The notes below the pieces were generated by a model that did no database searches, was not told the origin of the DNA, and saw nothing but the letters and a program-made list of their open reading frames with translations. The translations under genes were made by a program, and so were the position numbers. From Stenotrophomonas panacihumi (GTDB taxonomy: Bacteria > Pseudomonadota > Gammaproteobacteria > Xanthomonadales > Xanthomonadaceae), in assembly GCF_001431645.1 (NCBI RefSeq), contig NZ_LLXU01000131.1, positions 1-64,000 on the forward strand: a DNA stretch of 64,000 bases, written 5' to 3'. Position 1 is the stretch's first letter; each line of letters starts with the position of its first letter. Positions 9,115 to 16,801 of the stretch are shown piece after piece.

Positions 9115-10259
9115 GCCTGCTGTTCCCGCTCGGGCTGGCGGCATTGGCCGCTGCGGTCTTGCCCCTGCTGATCCATCTGGCGCGGCGGCAGGAATCGCGC
9201 CTGACGTCCTTCGCCGCACTGCGCTGGCTGCGCGCACAGCCCAAGCCGCGCCAGCGCATCCGCATCGACGAATGGCCGCTGCTGCTGGTGCGCCTGTTGT
9301 TGCTGGCGCTGCTCGCGCTGTTGATGGCCGGGCTGGCGTGGCAGGGGGCCGATGACCGGCGCCCGCGCGTGCTGGTATCGCCGGCGCTCGACGACGCGGC
9401 ACGCCGCACGCTGAAGCTGCCCGAGGACGCAAAGGCGCACTGGCTCGCGTTGGGTTTTCCCGCGCTGGAGCAGCCGCGCCCCGCGGCCCCGCAGCAGGAG
9501 GCCAGCCTGTTGCGCGAGTTCGACGCCACATTGCCGGCCGATGCGCCGCTGACCGTCATCGTTCCCGCGGTCTGGGGCGACGTGGATGCGCAGCGTCCGA
9601 TCCTTTCGCGGCAGGTGGACTGGCAGGTGCTGCCGGCTCGCACGCCCGACCGGATCGCGCCGCCGGTGTCCGCGCCGACGCTGGCGGCTGCCGGCTTCGA
9701 TGAGAAAGACCCGGCGCTGCGGACGTTGCGGGCGCTCAACGCGGCCTGGCAACCGAAAGCCACCGCGCTTCCGCTCGCCGACGCTGCCGGCAGCTCACCG
9801 GCACCGCACGCCGCGTTCGTGGCCTGGGGCGCCGACGCATCGATTCCCCAGCCGTGGCAAGACTGGGTGCGTACCGGCGGCCAGCTGCTGCTGGGCGCCC
9901 GCACCCCGTGGCCGGACGGCACCTCGCCGCGGACCGAATGGCAGGGTGACGATGGCGAGGTACTGCTCGCCTCCGCGCCTTTTGGACACGGCCGGATCTG
10001 GCGTTTGCCGCAAGGATGGAACGCGGCCACCAACGCGCGCCTGCTCGACGCAAGGTTCCCGATCGAACTCGCACGCCACCTGCAACCTGTGGCGCCTCCC
10101 GCGCGGGCGGCTGCAGGAGGGTTCGCGCCACTGCATCAGGCGCGTGACTGGCCGCGCCCGCCCCCCGCATTGCTTCCCGGCCTCGCGCTGCTGATCGCGC
10201 TGGTCTTCGCACTGGAACGCTGGATGGCCACTTCACCCCGTCGCGGGGTCGTGGCATGA
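9105..10259 (+). CDS. BatA-domain membrane protein
   Basis: This 384-residue protein starts with the BatA N-terminal membrane region: a helix at about residues 2-25, LLIHLARRQESRLTSFAALRWL, and a second helix at about 58-80 (LLLVRLLLLALLALLMAGLAW). A poorly conserved periplasmic domain follows and a third helix lies near residues 352-372. Similar proteins sit beside MoxR/DUF58 in aerotolerance (Bat)-type clusters. No vWA domain is present, so it is a BatA-N family member rather than full BatA. It overlaps the preceding gene by 10 bases and the next by ATGA, an arrangement that fits strict co-translation and complex formation. Confidence 0.85.
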   Translation: MGLSLLFPLGLAALAAAVLPLLIHLARRQESRLTSFAALRWLRAQPKPRQRIRIDEWPLLLVRLLLLALLALLMAGLAWQGADDRRPRVLVSPALDDAARRTLKLPEDAKAHWLALGFPALEQPRPAAPQQEASLLREFDATLPADAPLTVIVPAVWGDVDAQRPILSRQVDWQVLPARTPDRIAPPVSAPTLAAAGFDEKDPALRTLRALNAAWQPKATALPLADAAGSSPAPHAAFVAWGADASIPQPWQDWVRTGGQLLLGARTPWPDGTSPRTEWQGDDGEVLLASAPFGHGRIWRLPQGWNAATNARLLDARFPIELARHLQPVAPPARAAAGGFAPLHQARDWPRPPPALLPGLALLIALVFALERWMATSPRRGVVA

Positions 10260-12466
10260 GCGTCGCGCTGCTGCGTTCGCGCTGGGCGGCTGCGCGTCGT
10301 CGCCGTCGGCTGACCGTCTTTGCCTTCGGCTGGCCGTGGGCGCTTTTGCCCGTGGTGATGGCGTGGCGGTGGCAGGCCGGCCCCATCGTGTGGCCGGCGC
10401 TGCTGGTCGGCGGCCTGGTGCTGGCCGCGTGCGCGGTGCTGTGGTCGCGCCGGCTGGATCTCACCTGGCTGCGTCGTCGCCTCGACGCGGAACCCGCGCT
10501 GGAAGACAGCGCCGACCTGCTGTTCGCCGATGCCGCCACGCTGGGCCCGTTGCAGCAGCTGCAGCGCGACCGCGTGGAGGCGCGCCTGGCATCGAACGCG
10601 CGCGACCTGCGCGAACCCTGGCCCTGGAAGCGCGGCGTGCCGGTCTTGCTGGTGGGCGTGCTGGCCTTGGCGGCCGTCATCGGCTGGCCTGCGCGCGCCC
10701 CGGCTTCCCCGCCACCTTCCGCCATGCACGACGACGCTGCCCGTGCCCGCGAGCAGGCGCGCCTTCGCCACGCCACGCTGCAGGCCACTCCGCCTGCGTA
10801 TACCGACCAGCCGGCCGGCGCGCTGCCCACGCTCGATGCCAAGGTGCCGCAGGGCACGCGGCTGGCGTGGACGTTGCAGTTCGACCATCCGCCGCGCGAA
10901 GTGCAGCTGCGCCTCACCGATGGCCGCACGATTCCGCTTGCGCTGCAGGGTGATCGCGCCACCGGCACGCTGGTGCTGGAGCGCCCGCTGCTCTATCGCA
11001 TCGTGCTCGATGGCCAGCCGCTGGCCCTGCACCGCCTGGAGCCGGTGCCCGACCGCGCCCCGCAGGTACGCGTGCTCGAACCGGAAGCCTCGCTGGTCGA
11101 ATGGCAGCCGGCGCGCAAGCGCTGGACGCTGCGCTTCGAAGCCAGCGACGACTACGCCGTCGCCGCCAGCGCGCCGCTGCGGCTCACGCTGGCCCAGGGC
11201 AGCGGCGAGAACATCCGCTTCAGCGAACACGGCGTCACCTTGAATGGCAGCGGCAGCGCGCGGCTGCGCCGCTTCGAATACACGCTGGACCCCACCGCGC
11301 TCGGCATGCAGCCGGGCGATGACCTCGTGGCCCAGCTGGAAGTGCGCGACAACCACCCGCCCACGCCGCAGACCGCGCGCAGCGGCAGCGTGATCCTGCG
11401 CTGGCCTTCGCCGCAGCAGCAGGCCGGCGTCGAATTGGAAGCAAGCGTGCGCAAGACGCTTCCGGCGTACTTCCGCAGCCAGCGCCAGATCATCATCGAC
11501 GCCGAGGCGCTGTTGAAGGACAAGCGCAAGCTCGATGCGGAGACCTTCCTCAAGCGTTCCGACGCCATCGGCGTGGACCAGCGCATCCTGCGCCTGCGCT
11601 ACGGCCAGTTCCTCGGCGAGGAAAGCGAGGGCGCGCCGAAGCTGCCCACGCACGACGACGATGCCGTGCCCACCTCCGACGTACCCACCAGCGACGCGCC
11701 TACCAGCGACATCCCCACCGCCGACGCGCCGGCACCGGAAAAGCACGCGGACGCCGCACAGGGCGCCGCCGCGCTCGACGACCACGACCACGATCACGCG
11801 CCCACTGGCGACGCCCCGGGCTTCGGCAACGAGGGCAACGTGCTGGCCGAGTTCGGCCACACGCATGACCATGCCGAGGCGGCGACGCTGCTCGATCCCA
11901 AGACCCGCGCCACGCTCAAGGCCGCGCTGGACCAGATGTGGCAGGCCGAGGGCGAGCTGCGGCAGGGCCGCCCCGACGCGGCGTTGCCCTATGCCTACAA
12001 GGCGCTGGGCTTCATCAAGGAAGTGCAGCAGGCCGAGCGCATCTATCTCGCGCGGCTGGGTCCCGAGCTTCCGCCGATCGACATGACGCGCCGCCTGGGC
12101 GGTGACCGCGCCGGTCTGGCGCGTCGCGACGACGCGCTGGCGCCGTGGCGCGACGAAGACACGAAGGATGCGCTGGCGTTGTGGACCGCGCTGGCCCCCG
12201 CGGCGGGCGAGGTGCCCGCGGCGCGGCTGGACGCGTTCGCCCGTTGGCTGGGCACGCACGAGAACGCGCTGGCGTCGCCCCTGGACTTGGCCGCCGCGCT
12301 GGAGCAGTACCGCGCCGAGCCGTCCTGTGCGGAATGCCGCGAACGCCTGCGCGCCTTGCTGTGGACCACGCTGGCCGCGCCGCCGGCCCGGCCGCTGCCG
12401 CGACAGGCGCCGGACGCGACCGGCCGTCGCTATCTCGATGCGCTGTCCGCCGGAGATTCCCCATGA
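10256..12466 (+). CDS. DUF4175-like large membrane protein of the MoxR/Bat cluster
   Basis: A 736-residue protein with two N-terminal helices (about residues 22-66), a third near 125-143, and a long periplasmic part. The order (membrane pair, 'ATLQATPPAYTDQPA' block, beta-sandwich region, coiled C-terminal half) resembles DUF4175-type proteins encoded next to MoxR/BatA genes. Two compositional oddities stand out: a short tandem Pro-Thr-Ser-Asp repeat around residues 470-492, and a His/Asp cluster (DDHDHDHA) near 505-515 followed by HTHDHAE, which could bind metal. It overlaps both neighbours by the ATGA tetranucleotide. The function is unknown; a scaffold for the ATPase-driven complex is inference. 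Confidence 0.75.
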   Translation: MSVALLRSRWAAARRRRRLTVFAFGWPWALLPVVMAWRWQAGPIVWPALLVGGLVLAACAVLWSRRLDLTWLRRRLDAEPALEDSADLLFADAATLGPLQQLQRDRVEARLASNARDLREPWPWKRGVPVLLVGVLALAAVIGWPARAPASPPPSAMHDDAARAREQARLRHATLQATPPAYTDQPAGALPTLDAKVPQGTRLAWTLQFDHPPREVQLRLTDGRTIPLALQGDRATGTLVLERPLLYRIVLDGQPLALHRLEPVPDRAPQVRVLEPEASLVEWQPARKRWTLRFEASDDYAVAASAPLRLTLAQGSGENIRFSEHGVTLNGSGSARLRRFEYTLDPTALGMQPGDDLVAQLEVRDNHPPTPQTARSGSVILRWPSPQQQAGVELEASVRKTLPAYFRSQRQIIIDAEALLKDKRKLDAETFLKRSDAIGVDQRILRLRYGQFLGEESEGAPKLPTHDDDAVPTSDVPTSDAPTSDIPTADAPAPEKHADAAQGAAALDDHDHDHAPTGDAPGFGNEGNVLAEFGHTHDHAEAATLLDPKTRATLKAALDQMWQAEGELRQGRPDAALPYAYKALGFIKEVQQAERIYLARLGPELPPIDMTRRLGGDRAGLARRDDALAPWRDEDTKDALALWTALAPAAGEVPAARLDAFARWLGTHENALASPLDLAAALEQYRAEPSCAECRERLRALLWTTLAAPPARPLPRQAPDATGRRYLDALSAGDSP

Positions 12467-14160
12467 ACCCCTGGCAGATCGCCACCGCCGGCGTGATCGC
12501 GCTGGCCACGCTGGTCGGCCTCTGGCGCGTATGGCGCCAGCCACGCAGCGCGCGCCGGGCGGGCTTGCTGGCGCTGCAACCGCTGTGCGCGCTGGCGCTT
12601 TACTTCACCCTGTATCCGCTGCCACGCGCCAGCGAAGGCGGCACGCTGGTGATACTGACGCGCGGTGCAGCGCCGGTAGGCAGTGGCGATGTCATCGCAT
12701 TGCCCGAAGCCGGCGCGCCGCAAGGCGCCGTGCCGGTTCCCGATCTCGCCACCGCGCTGCGCCAGCGTCCCGGCGTCGCGCGGCTGCAAGTGCTCGGCGA
12801 AGGCCTGCCAGCGCGCGACCGCGACGCCGTCGCCGCGTTGCCACTGCAGTTCCAGGCGCCCGCGCCGACACCCGGGCTGGCGGGGCTGTCTACGCCGCCG
12901 CCCGTCGCCCCGGGCAATGCGTTCGCGGTGGAAGGGCAGGTGGTGGGCTGGCCGCGTGGCCGCGTCGAGCTGCTCGATCCCGCCGGCAACCGCGTGGATG
13001 CCGCGCCGTTCGACGCGCAGGGACGATTCCGCCTGCAGGGCCAGGCACGCCTGGCCGGGCAGGTGCTGTTCTCCGTGCGCGTGCTCGATGCCGAGGGCCG
13101 CGAGCGTGACCGCCAGCCGCTGCCGCTGCAGGTGGTGGAGCCGACGCCGTTGCGCGTGTGGATCCTGGCCGGCGCACCGCAACCGGAATGGAAGTACCTG
13201 CGCCGCTGGGCCGCCGATGCCGGCGTGACGTTGCACACGCAGATCGCCGTGGGCGGTGGCCTGCAGCTGGGCGACGCGCCCAAGCCGCTCGACGCCGCCA
13301 CCCTGGCCGGCTTCGACCTGCTCTGGCTCGACGAGCGCGCCTGGAGCGGCCTGTCTGCCTCGCAGCGCGCGGCGGTACGCGAGGCCACGCGAGGCGGCCT
13401 GGGCGTGCTGGTGCGGCTGGCCGGGCCGCTCGACAACGGTGCGCGCCAGGCGCTGGCGTCGTTCGGGCTGCCGCTGCAGGGCGGCAACGCCACCACGCCC
13501 GTGTCATGGCCGGTAGCCGAAGGCGAAACGCCCGTCGTGCTGGGCCGGCGCGATTTCGCACCCGACACCGCGCTGTCGGTGCTCGCCCGTGATGCGGGTG
13601 GAACGCCCTACGCGTGGTGGCGCGGCATCGGCCAGGGACGTATCGGCGTGACCACGCTCACCGACAGCTGGCAGCTGCCGCTGGCTGGCGAAAGCGCCGC
13701 GCACGGCCGCCTGTGGAGCGCGATGCTGGCCACGCTGGCGCGCGCCCGCATGCACGGCGCGTCGTTCGATATCCCGGCGCCGGTGTGGGCCGGCGAACGC
13801 GGGGTGATTTGCGGGCTCGCGACGAACCCGCAGGTGCGCGATCCCGCGGGCAGGGTGCACGCGCTCATCCGCGATCCCGCAAGCGGTGACTGCGCCGCCT
13901 ATTGGCCGGCGCAGGCCGGCTGGCACACGTTGGGCACGGGAGGGGACGCCACCGCGTTCTACGTGCGCGACCCGGCGCAGGCGAAGGCCGCCTTCGCGCG
14001 CGAGCAGGCCCTGCAGACGGCGCGCCTGGTCACGCCGCCCGATGCGGTCATCGGCGGCGCGAGCAGGGCGGAACATCCCGGGTCGCGCTGGCCGGCGTGG
14101 TGGGCATTCGTCCTGCTCGCCGCGGCGTGCGGGTGGCTGGAGCGCGCGCGCCGCGTCTAG
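12463..14160 (+). CDS. Membrane-anchored protein closing the MoxR/Bat cluster
   Basis: A 565-residue protein with helices at about residues 5-22 and 39-56 and one near the C-terminus (about 540-558). The middle part holds a carboxypeptidase-regulatory-like beta domain (around 145-225) followed by a glutamine-amidotransferase-like region (VWILAGAPQPEWKYLRRW, then FDLLWLDERAWSGL). This domain order occurs in the last gene of other MoxR/BatA clusters. It starts inside the stop of the previous gene (ATGA) and ends tail to tail with a minus-strand methyltransferase gene, overlapping it at CTAG. No catalytic Cys-His-Glu triad is evident, so an enzyme role is not claimed. Confidence 0.75.
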   Translation: MNPWQIATAGVIALATLVGLWRVWRQPRSARRAGLLALQPLCALALYFTLYPLPRASEGGTLVILTRGAAPVGSGDVIALPEAGAPQGAVPVPDLATALRQRPGVARLQVLGEGLPARDRDAVAALPLQFQAPAPTPGLAGLSTPPPVAPGNAFAVEGQVVGWPRGRVELLDPAGNRVDAAPFDAQGRFRLQGQARLAGQVLFSVRVLDAEGRERDRQPLPLQVVEPTPLRVWILAGAPQPEWKYLRRWAADAGVTLHTQIAVGGGLQLGDAPKPLDAATLAGFDLLWLDERAWSGLSASQRAAVREATRGGLGVLVRLAGPLDNGARQALASFGLPLQGGNATTPVSWPVAEGETPVVLGRRDFAPDTALSVLARDAGGTPYAWWRGIGQGRIGVTTLTDSWQLPLAGESAAHGRLWSAMLATLARARMHGASFDIPAPVWAGERGVICGLATNPQVRDPAGRVHALIRDPASGDCAAYWPAQAGWHTLGTGGDATAFYVRDPAQAKAAFAREQALQTARLVTPPDAVIGGASRAEHPGSRWPAWWAFVLLAAACGWLERARRV

Positions 14161-14783
14161 CCGACGCGGGCGCCGCCCCGACGCCACAGCAGGCAGAAGT
14201 TGTTGGCCGGCATCGCGAAGCGGCCGATCTCACGCAGGCCCGCGGCGGCCGCCAGCGCCTGCACGGCTTCGAGGTCGCGGATGCCGCCTTCGGCATATTC
14301 GTTCTTCAACCACGCATCGAAGGTGCGGTTGCTCTCGCTGGTCGGCTGGCCGCCGATGTTGAACGGGCCGTAGACCGCCAGCAGCGCATCGGGCGCCATC
14401 AGGGCCGGCAGGCTCGCGAACAGCGCCTGCACCCGCGGCCAGCCCATGATGTGCAGCGTGTTGGCGGTGAACACCGCATCGAAGCCGCCCGGCGGCAATG
14501 CGGGCGTGGGCTGGAGGCCGCCCTCCAACTCGGATTGCAGCGCGATGGCGGGGCGCAGGTTCGGCAGTGCCGCCTCGGCCCGCCACGCCTCGATGCCGGG
14601 CAATGCGTCGGGATGGTCAGTGGGTTGCCATTGCAGCCACGGCATCGCCGCGGCGAAGTGCACGGCATGCTGGCCGGTGCCGCTGCCGATCTCCAGCACG
14701 TGGCGGCGGTCGCCGAAGTAGCTGCGCAGCACGCCGAGGATCGGGTCGCGGTTGCGCTCGGCGGCGGGGGAATGCGGCTTCAT
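14157..14783 (-). CDS. DUF938-family SAM-dependent methyltransferase
   Basis: A 208-residue protein with a class I methyltransferase fold. The SAM-binding motif VLEIGSGTGQHAVHFA is at about residues 28-43, an acidic 'QPTDHPDALPGI' strand follows, and the family block VFTANTLHIMGWPRVQALF is at mid-protein. The C-terminal 'FNIGGQPTSESNRTFDAWL' is typical of DUF938. I chose the ATG at 14783 (MKPHSPAAERN), since family members begin with this 'SPAAERNRDPIL' segment; the longer open frame upstream is poor in homology. The substrate is unknown. Confidence 0.88.
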   Translation of the reverse strand: MKPHSPAAERNRDPILGVLRSYFGDRRHVLEIGSGTGQHAVHFAAAMPWLQWQPTDHPDALPGIEAWRAEAALPNLRPAIALQSELEGGLQPTPALPPGGFDAVFTANTLHIMGWPRVQALFASLPALMAPDALLAVYGPFNIGGQPTSESNRTFDAWLKNEYAEGGIRDLEAVQALAAAAGLREIGRFAMPANNFCLLWRRGGARVG

Positions 14784-14866
14784 CCGCACAGGATAGCCCC
14801 GGGCCGCCTTCACCCGGCGTGCGCCGCGCGCTTGCGATGTTGGCGGCCTCACCGGAGGACGCCCGC

Positions 14867-15334
14867 ATGGAACATCTCTCGCAGGACCTGATCGTCGTGC
14901 TGCGCGTGGCGGCCGCCATGGTGCTGGGTGGCGTGCTGGGCATCGAGCGCGAGATGGGTCGCCATTCCGCCGGCCTGCGTACCCACATGATGATCGCCGG
15001 CGCCGCGGCGCTGATCGTCGGGCTGGGCGACAGCATCGCCGAGCATTTCCAGCAGGAGCGCTACCGCGACCTCCTGCAGGTGGACCCGGTGCGCCTGATC
15101 GAGGCGGTCGTGGCCAGCGTGGGCTTCGTGGCCGCGGGCACCATCCTGCGCAGCGCGCGCAGCGACCGGGTGAACGGCCTCACCACGGCCAGTTCGCTGG
15201 TGATGGCCGCCGCGATCGGCATTGCATCCGGCATCGGGCGCTACCTCATCGCCGCGGGCGTGTGCATCCTTTGCCTGCTGGTGCTGGGTGCATTCCGGGG
15301 CCTGGAGAAACGGGCCGGCACGCCGGGTTCCTGA
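14867..15334 (+). CDS. MgtC/SapB family membrane protein
   Basis: A 155-residue protein with four or five hydrophobic helices. It has the MgtC signature: LGGVLGIEREMGRHSAGLRTHM at the first helix-loop and VGFVAAGTILR further on. The family is linked to magnesium stress and regulation of ATP synthase; here it is the short form without the C-terminal ACT-like domain. The start at ATG 14867 follows ACCGGAGGA. It stands alone, divergent from the methyltransferase gene. Confidence 0.9.
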   Translation: MEHLSQDLIVVLRVAAAMVLGGVLGIEREMGRHSAGLRTHMMIAGAAALIVGLGDSIAEHFQQERYRDLLQVDPVRLIEAVVASVGFVAAGTILRSARSDRVNGLTTASSLVMAAAIGIASGIGRYLIAAGVCILCLLVLGAFRGLEKRAGTPGS

Positions 15335-15463
15335 AGCGCAAGCATGCGCACCGCGAAGTGGCGGGTGACGCGGCTCGAAATCCGCCAGCGGGTTTCCGCG
15401 CTGCAACACCACGGCCGTGCCGGAGTGCGCGATCATCCCTTCGCTTGCCGACCGGGGACCCCG

Positions 15464-15904
15464 ATGACCCACGCCCTCCGCCAGCAGATCCACATCGCCG
15501 CCGCGCCGGAGGTGGTCGCGACCGCGTTGACCCAGCCCGTGCACATGGCGCAGTGGTGGACGCGCGAGGCGGAGGGCGAGGGCCGCCACGTGCGGCTGGA
15601 CTGGAGCGCGCACGGCTGGCGCGTGGAGCTGGACGTGCTGCACGACGTCGACCGCCGCCGCGTGGTGTGGCATTGCACGCAATCCAACATGCTCGACAGC
15701 CCCGCGTGGGTCGGCTCGTCGATGTGCTTCGAACTGCATCCCACGGCCAGCGGCACGCGGGTGGATTTCAGCCACCTCGATTACCCGGACGCGCCCTGCA
15801 AGGACACCTGCGAGGGCGGCTGGGCCTTCTTCCTCGGGCGCAGCCTCAAGCAGTACCTGGAAACCGGGGAAGGCATGCCTTACCCGGATACGTTCTCCAC
15901 CTGA
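15464..15904 (+). CDS. SRPBCC (AHSA1-like) domain protein
   Basis: A 146-residue START-like protein. The N-terminal 'QQIHIAAAPEVVATALTQPVHMAQWW' and C-terminal 'GGWAFFLGRSLKQYLETGEG' are standard AHSA1/SRPBCC features that form a hydrophobic ligand cavity. The start is ATG 15464 (MTHALRQQ), reached after GACCCCGATG; upstream open frame to 15344 lacks homology. It ends convergent with the thioredoxin-like gene, overlapping it by 25 bases. The ligand is unknown. Confidence 0.85.
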   Translation: MTHALRQQIHIAAAPEVVATALTQPVHMAQWWTREAEGEGRHVRLDWSAHGWRVELDVLHDVDRRRVVWHCTQSNMLDSPAWVGSSMCFELHPTASGTRVDFSHLDYPDAPCKDTCEGGWAFFLGRSLKQYLETGEGMPYPDTFST

Positions 15905-16239
15905 GCCGGCGGCGCGGCATCCCACCGCGCGAGCGCATCCGCCAGGTCCGCCGCCTCGCGCGGGCGCACCACGCGGGCCACTTCCTGCCCATCGCGCAGC
16001 AGCACCAGCGTCGGCCACAGCTTGACGCGGTAGGCGCGGCCGAGCGGCCGCCCCTTGCCATCCTCCACCTTCAGGTGGGTGGCATCGCCGCGCGCCTGCA
16101 GCGCCTGCGCCAGGGCTGGCTGCGCGGCCTGGCAGTGCCCGCACCAGGGCGCCCCGAATTCCAGCGCGACGCGCCCGGGCAGGGCCGCCACCGCCTCGGC
16201 GGTGGGTTCACTCGCCGCGTAGTCGCCGACGAAGGCCAT
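15880..16239 (-). CDS. Thioredoxin-family protein
   Basis: A 119-residue thioredoxin fold with the active site WCGHC (Cys33 and Cys36). The LWPTLVLLRDG segment carries the cis-Pro of the fold. It lacks a signal peptide and so should act in the cytoplasm. It begins 13 bases downstream of the host-attachment-family gene on the same strand, so the two are likely co-transcribed. The CGHC centre resembles that of redox proteins acting on misoxidised thiols rather than the CGPC of housekeeping thioredoxin. Confidence 0.88.
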   Translation of the reverse strand: MAFVGDYAASEPTAEAVAALPGRVALEFGAPWCGHCQAAQPALAQALQARGDATHLKVEDGKGRPLGRAYRVKLWPTLVLLRDGQEVARVVRPREAADLADALARWDAAPPAQVENVSG

Positions 16240-16252
16240 CGCCGCGGCCTGC

Positions 16253-16645
16253 TCAGCCCAGCGCGCGCTGGATATCGGCCAGCGGGGCGTTGGTGAGGTC
16301 CTTGGCCAGGTCGCCGAGCAGGCGGGCCTGGGTTTCCTTGTGCAGCAGCGGGCGCAGGCGGCCGAGCGTGGTCGGGTCGGCCACCAGCAGCAGGTGCGCG
16401 TAGCGGTTGTTGAGCGCGCCCTCGTTGAGCTGGGAAGCCAGCTGCTTGGCGAACGTCGCCTCGTCGACCTGCGCCAGGCTCATGTCCGCCGGCACCGCGC
16501 CGGACGGCCCCTGGCCTTCGGCGCTCTGCAGGTCCATGAGCTGGTGCAACTGCAGGCCACCACTCTCGGCGACGTTGGCGAACACCCGGGCGGACCCGCC
16601 ATCGGCCACCACCACCACGGTGCCTTCTGGGATGCGTTGGGCCAT
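16253..16645 (-). CDS. Host attachment family protein (AtsE-like)
   Basis: A 130-residue protein of the 'protein required for attachment to host cells' family. It shows VVVADGGSARVFANV near the N-terminus, an FAKQLASQLNEGALNNRYAHLLLVADPTTLGRLRPLL block, and the C-terminal 'KDLTNAPLADIQRAL'. The fold resembles the eRF1 domain 2/3-like family. The start at ATG 16645 is preceded on its strand by AGGAGAAC. It faces the helicase gene across a 156-base divergent promoter region. The biochemical function is unknown despite the family name. Confidence 0.85.
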   Translation of the reverse strand: MAQRIPEGTVVVVADGGSARVFANVAESGGLQLHQLMDLQSAEGQGPSGAVPADMSLAQVDEATFAKQLASQLNEGALNNRYAHLLLVADPTTLGRLRPLLHKETQARLLGDLAKDLTNAPLADIQRALG

Positions 16646-16749
16646 CTCGGTTCTCCTGTTGGGGGGAAGCGACAGCCTGCAATTCGACGCGTGAGCATCG
16701 TGTCCCCGTGCAGGCGTCAGGATCATGAACCACGCGCGCCTCCGGACAA

Positions 16750-16786
16750 TCTCACGGATTGAGACAATGAGCGGGTTCGATACGAT
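16750..16786 (+). promoter_or_regulatory. Likely promoter and operator of the mrfAB-like operon
   Basis: TTGAGA at 16759-16764 and TACGAT at 16781-16786 are 16 bases apart and look like a sigma-70 promoter. A palindrome, TCTCA-CGGAT-TGAGA at 16750-16764, overlaps the -35 box and could be a repressor site. The leader to ATG 16802 would be under 15 bases. Confidence 0.45.
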
Positions 16787-16801
16787 TTTTGGGGAACCTG
16801 C

